64,000 bases of DNA, taken from contig CM040118.1 in assembly GCA_022559845.1 (NCBI GenBank), forward strand, positions 443,422,053 through 443,486,052, written 5' to 3'. The position numbers and the translations under genes were made by a program. Shown here piece after piece: positions 56,302 through 64,000 of this stretch (position 1 is the stretch's first letter; each line of letters starts with the position of its first letter). Source of the DNA: Amorphophallus konjac. Its lineage: Eukaryota; Streptophyta; Magnoliopsida; Alismatales; Araceae. The notes under the pieces were generated by a model. It searched no databases and was not told where the DNA came from. It saw only the letters and a program-made list of their open reading frames with translations.

Positions 56302-58495
56302 TGATGTGGCACAGCCCAAAGACCACTAAATATGATGAGATAACCCTAGGACTTAGACCCGCAAGCATACAAGCGCTCAATGATTCTCACAATGACGATT
56401 TTTGCTCACCCGATTCACACGTTCACTCGGTGGGTCCGAGAGATAATGATGAAGGTCCGGGGCGGGACCCAATTGTTCTAATGGACTTACAATGCTAGGG
56501 CTGACCCCAAATGAGTCTAGGATACCCAACTTTGTGGGCGGCTGGCCCGCAAGGCGGGGGGCTTGGTGGCACTCACTCACGGTCCGCGGTGGACACTAAC
56601 AAACTAGCATGCAAGTTCGAGCCCTCTTCTCACCGCCGACGAGCAATCAAAGCAATACTAAACTAGCAGGAAAAAGGCTACTAAGGATAGTATCAGAAGC
56701 TCACCTGATCGGTGTGAAGACACCGATCCCGATCGGAGACGAGGGCGCGCCGGGAGGCGAGGGTATGCACCCGATCGCCGCGGCGATGTAGCTTGACCTG
56801 AAATTGCAAACGGTACAGCACTACTCCTCACGCAGGAGGGGTGATCTTGGGGTGGGGGTTATGCTTAATACATTCAAAACTACCTCCACGCAGGGAGGGG
56901 CCTTCAGCCGGCCAAGCGGGGTGGGGAGAGATGCAAAGGAAACCGAGTTTTCGAGCTTCGCCGATTCTGTCTAGCTTCTGTAATTCTGGATAGGGAGTCG
57001 ATGTTGATGCAGCCAATAAATCCACCGAGCTCAGAATCTCATGAGACTTGCGCCAAAAGATTGCTAACCGGAGAGGGGTGCGGCTTGAATTTTTGGATGA
57101 CGTTCTGATTTGGGGGCTGACTGCTCCGGCGACTTGAAGATGGATGCAGCTCTGGTCTCTGGCCGAGCTCAGTCTGAAATGGCAGGTTGCAGAAGCGGGC
57201 ACGGTCGCTCCTGAGCTCCAAATCTGGCACCGCTGGACTTGTTGGAATCGTATACGAGTCTACTTTGCAGCAAAACAAATGGGGAAGTCTTCTGATGTCG
57301 GAGATGAGCTGGGTGTCCAGAGAAGTGGATGGTGGTTGGGGCAGACTGTGAGGAGGCAGACCGGCGTGGTTGTGGTATAAAATTGGTATCTCTGGTTGTC
57401 GGATGCCGAATGGGATTCCGCCTTCTGTTCCTGGATTCTGACAGGGGGAGGAAGAACTTTGTTGAAGACCCTGAAGACTGGTTCCTTCAAGGCTCGTCGT
57501 GGGAGAGTCTTCTCTGCCGCTCTGGCTCCTGGTCTGAGAGGTTCTGCGCAGTCGGGGAAGAACAGCCTTCACGGACGGCCACGAACTCGGAATGGAGTGA
57601 TTCCACCTCGCCTGCGAAGAGCACAGGGAGGCCTTTCCAGAAAGTTAGGCCACGCCACCAGCAGAAGCAGGATGCAGTCGTGGACGTCGCTGTAACAGAG
57701 TGCTAAACTGCAGGTCGGCCTGCACACAAAGCTGGAGTGGAGAAGAGAGGAGGGGGTGAACTTGGCTTGAGGGGAGAGGAGGGGTGCGACCTAGGGAGCA
57801 AGGAGGGAAGGGGAGGTTCGAATTTGGGCTTTGGAATGAGTTAATTCAGCCTTGGGAAGGTGGAGATATGCTTAGGGAAGTGAAAGGGGTAGGTGGTGGT
57901 TGGAGGGTGGGGTTTTGAGTGGTGGAACTTCCTTGGGACTAGGTGAGGATTAAAGAGGGGTTGTGGGAAGTTGTGGGGAGTTAATGGAGGTAGGTGGGGG
58001 TTGGAAGTGGTTGAGAGGGGGAGGAGAGAGAGTGAATTTCGAAATTTAGAGAGAGGAGGAGAGAGAATGGAGAGATAATGAGAGAGAGAGAGATATTGAG
58101 AGAGTTTGAAAGGGTTTTCTTCAATATTCATCAAAAGTTGTTACAAATGAGAGAGGGGTGGGGTATTTATAGACTCCATAATTTTCCTAAGACCAAACTG
58201 ACCCTGACAAACTAACTAAAGACCACACAGTCCAAGGGAGGGGCGCCCCTGGGCCTAGCCCAATGGATTGGGCCCATTAACCTATCTAACCAACATAATG
58301 ACTCAATACTTAGGAAAATGACTCAACTACCTAGGTACATGACTCAAAATAAAGGGAAAATTACATGATAATGACTCAAAGAAAATGTGAAGATTACATG
58401 ACTAGTCTCAAAAATACATGACAAATATAATGGTGCTTGCCGTCGAACAATCCGAGTCTGGAAAAAGAGTGGAGGGGCAAGGGATGCCCTCATCA
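56302..58495 (-). repeat. 3' LTR of element F
   Basis: 2194 bp. In the element's direction it runs TGATGAGGGCATCCC to GTGCCACATCA, with 5-bp terminal inverted repeats. The minus-strand TATA box TATAAATA is at 58164-58171. A TC-rich leader and a long U5 follow, with a 177-codon frame (57039-57572) not regarded as a gene. Confidence 0.92.
58164..58171 (-). promoter_or_regulatory. TATA box of F 3' LTR
   Basis: The minus strand reads GTCTATAAATACCCC. The identical box in the 5' LTR is at 63259-63266 and would drive the genomic transcript. Confidence 0.65.
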
Positions 58496-58802
58496 TACCC
58501 CCGGGGTGGGGAAAACTCGACTCCGTCGAGTATGGGTCCACCAGGGAAGTAGTGCATCGAACTGCAGCTCGGGGCGATCCACGATCTCCATACTCAACCC
58601 GCGACTCTAGTCGGGGAACGGTGCTTCAGTCGACAAAGTGACTCGGTCATACCCTCATGCTGGTGATGGGATCTTGCTTGCCTAGTATTGCCGCTGTGTG
58701 CTCACGTCGGGCTCTCAGGCTATTTGTGGTGGCACTCCGAGGGTGTCTCTCACAAGGGTAGGTGTAAGCTGGAGGCACTCACTAGGATCCACCGCGGTGC
58801 CC
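58496..58802 (-). other. 3' UTR and polypurine region of element F
   Basis: This lies between the ORF stop and the LTR. The minus strand ends CCCCACCCCGGGGGTA before the LTR, a short and unusual polypurine tract. A hairpin ACTCGAC-tcc-GTCGAGT lies at 58515-58531. Confidence 0.55.
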
Positions 58803-61343
58803 TTATAGGGTGCTAGATCCGCCACATGAGAAATGGGGAGAATCCCAAAACTCTTTTGAAAGTTCAACCCATAAGCCGGGTTGCCAAAAGTCACTCAGAA
58901 CTTGGCAAGGTCCAAGTCCTCGTGCCCTCAATTTGGAGGTGACCCTAGGGTAGAGCCACTCCAAAGTCATCATCGTCAAGTTACCAACTTGGAATTCCAA
59001 GTGGCGCTCACGAGTTTTTGCTCGCTTGTTGTGAATCTCACCGCTTGTTGCTTGATACTTGCTTGAATGCATATGCCATGTACTATGACGCGGTGTGAGT
59101 TGACAATGTATGGTATGCAAAGGGGGTCCAGGACAACCACATATAGACCTATCATGCATTGATGGTATGAAGACTTTGAAGGATTTGGGAGGACCAGGGC
59201 ATCCATAGGTGTCCCTCTTGTGAGTGAGTGTGATGAACGTTGGAGGATCCGAACATCCATGAATGCTCCTAACATGCTTGAGATTTATGATGAATGATGG
59301 TGGACCATGACAACCAAATATTGACCACTCATATTTTCTTCTTGACATGTGGGTGATATGGATGAATGTACCCGACGGACTAATCATGCCAAGCGGTGTG
59401 ATGTGCCAAGACATATGAACTCCTTTCCCAAAGATGACTTCCTTATGTGGGATGGTGGGGTGGTCTTTGAGCTTCCACTCAAAAGGGTCGAAGGGATCTA
59501 GGTAGGTGGATATAGGGTGGGTCATTTCCTCAATCCCGAGGTGTTTGTTGTCTAAGGTCAATGCTCTCATGGTGTAACCCGATTCCAGGAAGGGAGGAGT
59601 TTGGGTCAACATGGGTGGTATGGGTAGGGTGAGGTGAGTGGTGAATAGGGGGAGAGGGTCACATGGAGATTTAGGCTCCCATAGAAAAGGGTCAAAGGGA
59701 TCATGGTAAGGGTCACCTAGGTAGGGGTACTCCGTGTTCTTAAGGACCTCAAATGGTGAGTCATCCTCCTCCAAGATAATTGGGCCAAGGTTGCTAATGG
59801 GTTGGCCAATCAAAGCACTTGGGATCTCAATGGTTGGGGAGTAGACTATGATAGGTTCTTCCTCCATGGGAAGAAGGAGGATGATCTCACTAGTAACTTG
59901 GCCATTAGTATAGATGGAAGTGATGGAGCCAATTGTGGGATATGCTAGGCTAATGGTGTTAGTTTCGGGCGGCCTCATGGCTAGCATATTGGTCAAGTGA
60001 ATTTGCCCATGTAGGTAGTTCACTAAGTCTCCCAAATCTTCCACACAATAGGAAGTTTGATAAGTGACATGTGGCTGAATGGGAATGATTTGAGATTGAT
60101 ATCCCATAGGTAGGTGGCATGGTTGTGAACTAGGAATGGTGAGACTTTTCTTGAGCCATTGGAGTATGGACTTATCTATGGTGAGGTTGGGTGTCTCTAG
60201 AGGATCTAGGCTAGGGGTGTGTGAGTTTTTTGGCCTTTGGATTTCCTCTATGTTGGGAGGTGGATCCGGAGGGGCATCTTTTTCCACTTGGGTGGGTGTG
60301 GGGGTTGCAACTTCTATTGCTAATGGAGTAGGGGGATCTATGGTGGGTGGTTTGGTGATAGCTAGCGTATGACACTCCCGGGGTGGTGAATAAGCATGGG
60401 CTTGGGTTGGGCTAGGAAGGGGAAGTAGAGGAGGCCTAGGTTGGGGAAAGATTGGTGTAGGAAGTGGGAGGTGGGTTGGGTGAGGGGTTTTGGGTTTTGG
60501 GGTGGTGGCCATTATGGGCCTTGGTGGAGGGGTGGACATGGTGTCCACATGGTTTTTAATGGTGAGGGTTGGATGAGTGGTGGTCACCATGGAGGGAATT
60601 GGGTCGGTTAGGGGTCTCTTGACCTTGGGATCATTTGGGGTGGAAGTGGGGGCTAAAGGGGCTTGACTAGTGTAGGTTAGGGAAGGGGGTTTTGGTTGGG
60701 GTGTGGGGGACCTCATGGGGTTAGGTGGGGAGGTGGAGGTCTTAGGTACTTGGGTTTTAGTGATAAGGGTTTGGACGGGTGGGGTGGGAGGAGTGGGAGT
60801 GCTCCTTGGGTTTTGGTGATCCGAGTGAGAAGGGGACACATATCTAGCCCTTAGTTGATCCTTCATGTCCTCCCATGTGGTGAGGGGAGCTTCCCGTCTA
60901 ATTATCCTTAAGCCCTCAATTTTACACCAATGAGTTTGAGCCCTTTTGGTTAGTTGCATTTTGGCAACCCATGCTTTTTCATCCTTGGAAATATGATACC
61001 AATTGAAGTATTGGTCCATTGTAGCTTCCCAATCTAAATATTTGCTAGGAGAGGTCCCATCAAAGGTGGGAAGTGGGAAAGGGGCCATCCTATCGTCCGT
61101 CCTTGGGGCGGGCCTATTTTTTCCAAGTTGGTCGAGTCGGCCCGATATGTTATCAAGCCGCTCATTGGCATAGGTCAAGGCTTTCATGAAGTAGTTGATA
61201 TGGCCCGGGAAGTTATGGGTGTTAGTGGTAGGCATCTTTTGGTGACTTGGACTTATGGAGTGGGCCGATTGGTAAGGTCGATATGAGGTGGCCATATTAG
61301 GGGACAAGAGTGATGCATTTGAAGACTCTAAATGCTTAGACAT
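58803..61343 (-). CDS. Gag and integrase-C-terminus-like fusion protein of element F (846 aa, intact)
   Basis: Residues about 88-172 form a Ty3/gypsy Gag (Retrotrans_gag) domain: PLPTFDGTSPSKYLDWEATM, then YHISKDEKAWVAKM, THWCKI and TWEDMKDQLRARYV. Residues about 175-400 are Pro/Thr-rich and low in complexity. Residues 675-742 hold four repeats (GCHGPP, GCSDPP, GCPGPP, GCPGPP) spaced 18-22 residues. From about 770, NKRAKTRERHLEFQVGN, SKLRARGLGPCQVL and WVELSKEF resemble the SH3-like integrase C-terminal domain, with the preceding basic stretch. There is no zinc knuckle, protease DSG, RT or integrase core. The frame is open throughout, and the start lies 39 bp from the PBS. It could coat element RNA and use the tail to contact a partner integrase or chromatin; that role is inference. 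Confidence 0.85.
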   Translation of the reverse strand: MSKHLESSNASLLSPNMATSYRPYQSAHSISPSHQKMPTTNTHNFPGHINYFMKALTYANERLDNISGRLDQLGKNRPAPRTDDRMAPFPLPTFDGTSPSKYLDWEATMDQYFNWYHISKDEKAWVAKMQLTKRAQTHWCKIEGLRIIRREAPLTTWEDMKDQLRARYVSPSHSDHQNPRSTPTPPTPPVQTLITKTQVPKTSTSPPNPMRSPTPQPKPPSLTYTSQAPLAPTSTPNDPKVKRPLTDPIPSMVTTTHPTLTIKNHVDTMSTPPPRPIMATTPKPKTPHPTHLPLPTPIFPQPRPPLLPLPSPTQAHAYSPPRECHTLAITKPPTIDPPTPLAIEVATPTPTQVEKDAPPDPPPNIEEIQRPKNSHTPSLDPLETPNLTIDKSILQWLKKSLTIPSSQPCHLPMGYQSQIIPIQPHVTYQTSYCVEDLGDLVNYLHGQIHLTNMLAMRPPETNTISLAYPTIGSITSIYTNGQVTSEIILLLPMEEEPIIVYSPTIEIPSALIGQPISNLGPIILEEDDSPFEVLKNTEYPYLGDPYHDPFDPFLWEPKSPCDPLPLFTTHLTLPIPPMLTQTPPFLESGYTMRALTLDNKHLGIEEMTHPISTYLDPFDPFEWKLKDHPTIPHKEVIFGKGVHMSWHITPLGMISPSGTFIHITHMSRRKYEWSIFGCHGPPSFIINLKHVRSIHGCSDPPTFITLTHKRDTYGCPGPPKSFKVFIPSMHDRSICGCPGPPLHTIHCQLTPRHSTWHMHSSKYQATSGEIHNKRAKTRERHLEFQVGNLTMMTLEWLYPRVTSKLRARGLGPCQVLSDFWQPGLWVELSKEFWDSPHFSCGGSSTL
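59118..59321 (-). repeat. Four-fold GCxGPP repeat segment in the F ORF
   Basis: Coding repeat units of about 54-66 bp, each encoding a short basic/aromatic lead and GC-x-(G/D)-PP, followed by a hydrophobic residue. I do not recognise it as a known domain. Confidence 0.75.
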
Positions 61344-61381
61344 GCCCTAGGACCAACTTGATAGAGACAAGTTGTGAACTT

Positions 61382-61393
61382 GCTCTGATACCA
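61382..61393 (-). other. Primer binding site of element F
   Basis: The minus strand reads TGGTATCAGAGC two bases inside the 5' LTR, an exact initiator-Met tRNA match. Confidence 0.9.
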
Positions 61394-61395
61394 CT

Positions 61396-63590
61396 TGATG
61401 TGGCACAGCCCAAAGACCACTAAATATGATGAGATAACCCTAGGACTTAGACCCGCAAGCATACAAGCGCTCAATGATTCTCACAATGACGATTTTTGCT
61501 CACCCGATTCACACGTTCACTCGGTGGGTCCGAGAGATAATGATGAAGGTCCGGGGCGGGACCCAATTGTTCTAATGGACTTACAATGCTAGGGCTGACC
61601 CCAAATGAGTCTAGGATACCCAACTTTGTGGGCGGCTGGCCCGCAAGGCGGGGGGCTTGGTGGCACTCACTCACGGTCCGCGGTGGACACTAACAAACTA
61701 GCATGCAAGTTCGAGCCCTCTTCTCACCGCCGACGAGCAATCAAAGCAATACTAAACTAGCAGGAAAAAGGCTACTAAGGATAGTATCAGAAGCTCACCT
61801 GATCGGTGTGAAGACACCGATCCCGATCGGAGACGAGGGCGCGCCGGGAGGCGAGGGTATGCACCCGATCGCCGCGGCGATGTAGCTTGACCTGAAATTG
61901 CAAACGGTACAGCACTACTCCTCACGCAGGAGGGGGTGATCTTGGGGTGGGGGTTATGCTTAATACATTCAAAACTACCTCCACGCAGGGAGGGGCCTTC
62001 AGCCGGCCAAGCGGGGTGGGGAGAGATGCAAAGGAAACCGAGTTTTCGAGCTTCGCCGATTCTGTCTAGCTTCTGTAATTCTGGATAGGGAGTCGATGTT
62101 GATGCAGCCAATAAATCCACCGAGCTCAGAATCTCATGAGACTTGCGCCAAAAGATTGCTAACCGGAGAGGGGTGCGGCTTGAATTTTTGGATGACGTTC
62201 TGATTTGGGGGCTGACTGCTCCGGCGACTTGAAGATGGATGCAGCTCTGGTCTCTGGCCGAGCTCAGTCTGAAATGGCAGGTTGCAGAAGCGGGCACGGT
62301 CGCTCCTGAGCTCCAAATCTGGCACCGCTGGACTTGTTGGAATCGTATACGAGTCTACTTTGCAGCAAAACAAATGGGGAAGTCTTCTGATGTCGGAGAT
62401 GAGCTGGGTGTCCAGAGAAGTGGATGGTGGTTGGGGCAGACTGTGAGGAGGCAGACCGGCGTGGTTGTGGTATAAAATTGGTATCTCTGGTTGTCGGATG
62501 CCGAATGGGATTCCGCCTTCTGTTCCTGGATTCTGACAGGGGGAGGAAGAACTTTGTTGAAGACCCTGAAGACTGGTTCCTTCAAGGCTCGTCGTGGGAG
62601 AGTCTTCTCTGCCGCTCTGGCTCCTGGTCTGAGAGGTTCTGCGCAGTCGGGGAAGAACAGCCTTCACGGACGGCCACGAACTCGGAATGGAGTGATTCCA
62701 CCTCGCCTGCGAAGAGCACAGGGAGGCCTTTCCAGAAAGTTAGGCCACGCCACCAGCAGAAGCAGGATGCAGTCGTGGACGTCGCTGTAACAGAGTGCTA
62801 AACTGCAGGTCGGCCTGCACACAAAGCTGGAGTGGAGAAGAGAGGAGGGGGTGAACTTGGCTTGAGGGGAGAGGAGGGGTGCGACCTAGGGAGCAAGGAG
62901 GGAAGGGGAGGTTCGAATTTGGGCTTTGGAATGAGTTAATTCAGCCTTGGGAAGGTGGAGATATGCTTAGGGAAGTGAAAGGGGTAGGTGGTGGTTGGAG
63001 GGTGGGGTTTTGAGTGGTGGAACTTCCTTGGGACTAGGTGAGGATTAAAGAGGGGTTGTGGGAAGTTGTGGGGAGTTAATGGAGGTAGGTGGGGGTTGGA
63101 AGTGGTTGAGAGGGGGAGGAGAGAGAGTGAATTTCGAAATTTAGAGAGAGGAGGAGAGAGAATGGAGAGATAATGAGAGAGAGAGAGATATTGAGAGAGT
63201 TTGAAAGGGTTTTCTTCAATATTCATCAAAAGTTGTTACAAATGAGAGAGGGGTGGGGTATTTATAGACTCCATAATTTTCCTAAGACCAAACTGACCCT
63301 GACAAACTAACTAAAGACCACACAGTCCAAGGGAGGGGCGCCCCTGGGCCTAGCCCAATGGATTGGGCCCATTAACCTATCTAACCAACATAATGACTCA
63401 ATACTTAGGAAAATGACTCAACTACCTAGGTACATGACTCAAAATAAAGGGAAAATTACATGATAATGACTCAAAGAAAATGTGAAGATTACATGACTAG
63501 TCTCAAAAATACATGACAAATATAATGGTGCTTGCCGTCGAACAATCCGAGTCTGGAAAAAGAGTGGAGGGGCAAGGGATGCCCTCATCA
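61396..63590 (-). repeat. 5' LTR of element F
   Basis: 2195 bp, nearly identical to 56302-58495. The TATA box is at 63259-63266. It is followed directly by the TCAGG duplicate. Confidence 0.92.
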
Positions 63591-63595
63591 TCAGG

Positions 63596-64000
63596 GGCGC
63601 CTCTTACAGAGGGTGGTACACTATTCATTTACTATTCATCAGTGTACAAAGGTTCTGAATCAGGAATTAATGATACGAATATGTTGAGAAAAATGCCAGG
63701 ATACCAGAAACATGTTTATGCAAAAATTTAGTACTTTAGTTCGATAGTTAAGGATTTTTGAATGTATTGAATTATCAATTACTCAAAATTCTAGAAATTG
63801 AATTGACGACATGGTGCATGTCTACATTTAATTGAAGACTTTGACGAAGTCTTCAATTTGTTAATTGGCGCCCTGGTCAGGGGCGCCATTTTCAAATGAC
63901 TTGGGTGTTTAAAACGTTAACAGAGGCTATAATTTAAGGTTTAAAACATGATTATTAAGACTGAAAACTAGTGTGATAAAATATGTTAAAAAGTTCATGA
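63596..64000 (-). repeat. LTR G, right piece
   Basis: It continues the palindrome-rich LTR after element F. GTCTACATTTAATTGAAGAC lies at 63820-63839 and an AATTGGCGCCC...GGGGCGCCATT hairpin at about 63863-63890. The LTR end lies beyond the window. Confidence 0.5.

Larger units (their letters stand above)
56302..63590 (-). mobile_element. Element F: young non-autonomous gypsy-type element with a gag-fusion ORF
   Basis: LTRs at 56302-58495 and 61396-63590 differ, by eye, by one inserted G (about 61931-61936). They are flanked by a perfect TCAGG duplication (56297-56301 and 63591-63595). On the minus strand: 5' LTR, PBS 61382-61393, one 846-codon ORF, short 3' UTR, 3' LTR. It has no protease, RT, RNase H or integrase core, so mobilisation would need a partner. 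The layout resembles terminal-repeat retrotransposons with a GAG domain (TR-GAG). Confidence 0.93.

Noticed and set aside
57039..57572. 177-codon minus-strand ORF in the F LTR, identical at 62134-62667
   Set aside because: It lies in the LTR U5. Near-identical LTRs make conservation uninformative, and the composition is low-complexity Ser/Pro/Arg.
60136..60372. Plus-strand ORF inside the F coding region
   Set aside because: Shadow frame opposite the intact 846-codon minus-strand ORF.

Overview
The window looks like transposon-rich intergenic DNA from a flowering plant with a repeat-rich genome. Nearly every recognisable piece is an LTR retrotransposon or a fragment of one. Primer binding sites match the 3' end of initiator-Met tRNA (TGGTATCAGAGC type). 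Pol fragments belong to Ty1/copia Sirevirus, Ty3/gypsy Tat and Ty3/gypsy chromovirus lineages. I see no convincing host single-copy gene, no tRNA or rRNA gene and no CRISPR array. The species cannot be named from the sequence.

Layout. 1-3644: 3' internal region and 3' LTR of a Sirevirus-like element (S0, + strand). 4070-5017: decayed chromovirus integrase C-terminus and chromodomain, whose last 507 bp recur at 9104-9610. Between and beyond these lie poorly classifiable LTR-like sequences with modular repeats (5391-6720), GC-rich minisatellites and a promoter-like block (9611-10170). 11944-21517: Sirevirus-like element A (+), with a truncated 5' LTR and a gag but no pol. 21518-24940: a Tat-lineage gypsy pol relic (D, +) with two RNase H domains. 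24941-35777: complete Sirevirus-like element B (-), TSD ATCTT, also gag without pol. 35783-37037: a plant-mobile-domain-like pseudogene (-), probably split by a putative solo gypsy LTR at 37038-39917. 40889-42191: another gypsy LTR fragment (-). 42192-42515: Sirevirus LTR fragment E. 42516 onward: a palindrome-rich gypsy-like LTR (G, -) that contains two later insertions. These are the complete Sirevirus C (42662-53838, -, TSD TGATG; gag, pol and a third ORF) and a young non-autonomous element F (56302-63590, -, TSD TCAGG).

Most notable biology. Element F has near-identical LTRs and one intact 846-codon ORF. That ORF joins a gypsy Gag domain to a sequence resembling an integrase C-terminal domain, through a proline-rich region and four GCxGPP repeats. 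Elements A and B lack pol and share the same shortened Gag, a coiled coil and four or five zinc knuckles, where element C has two. They keep a long non-coding internal region whose short hairpins are also found in S0, with changed bases but preserved pairing. A second stem-loop, just 5' of a GGGTGGACGTAG-like box, is preserved with compensatory changes in the LTRs of S0, A, B and C. In C, the palindromic GGGTCGACCC motif arrayed in its LTR also occurs just upstream of its third ORF, suggesting an internal promoter.

All coding parts except the F ORF are broken. In B Gag the only damage is nine in-frame stop codons in one unshifted frame, each one C-to-T step from CAA, CAG or CGA. The autonomous partners of A, B and F would have to supply the missing enzymes in trans.
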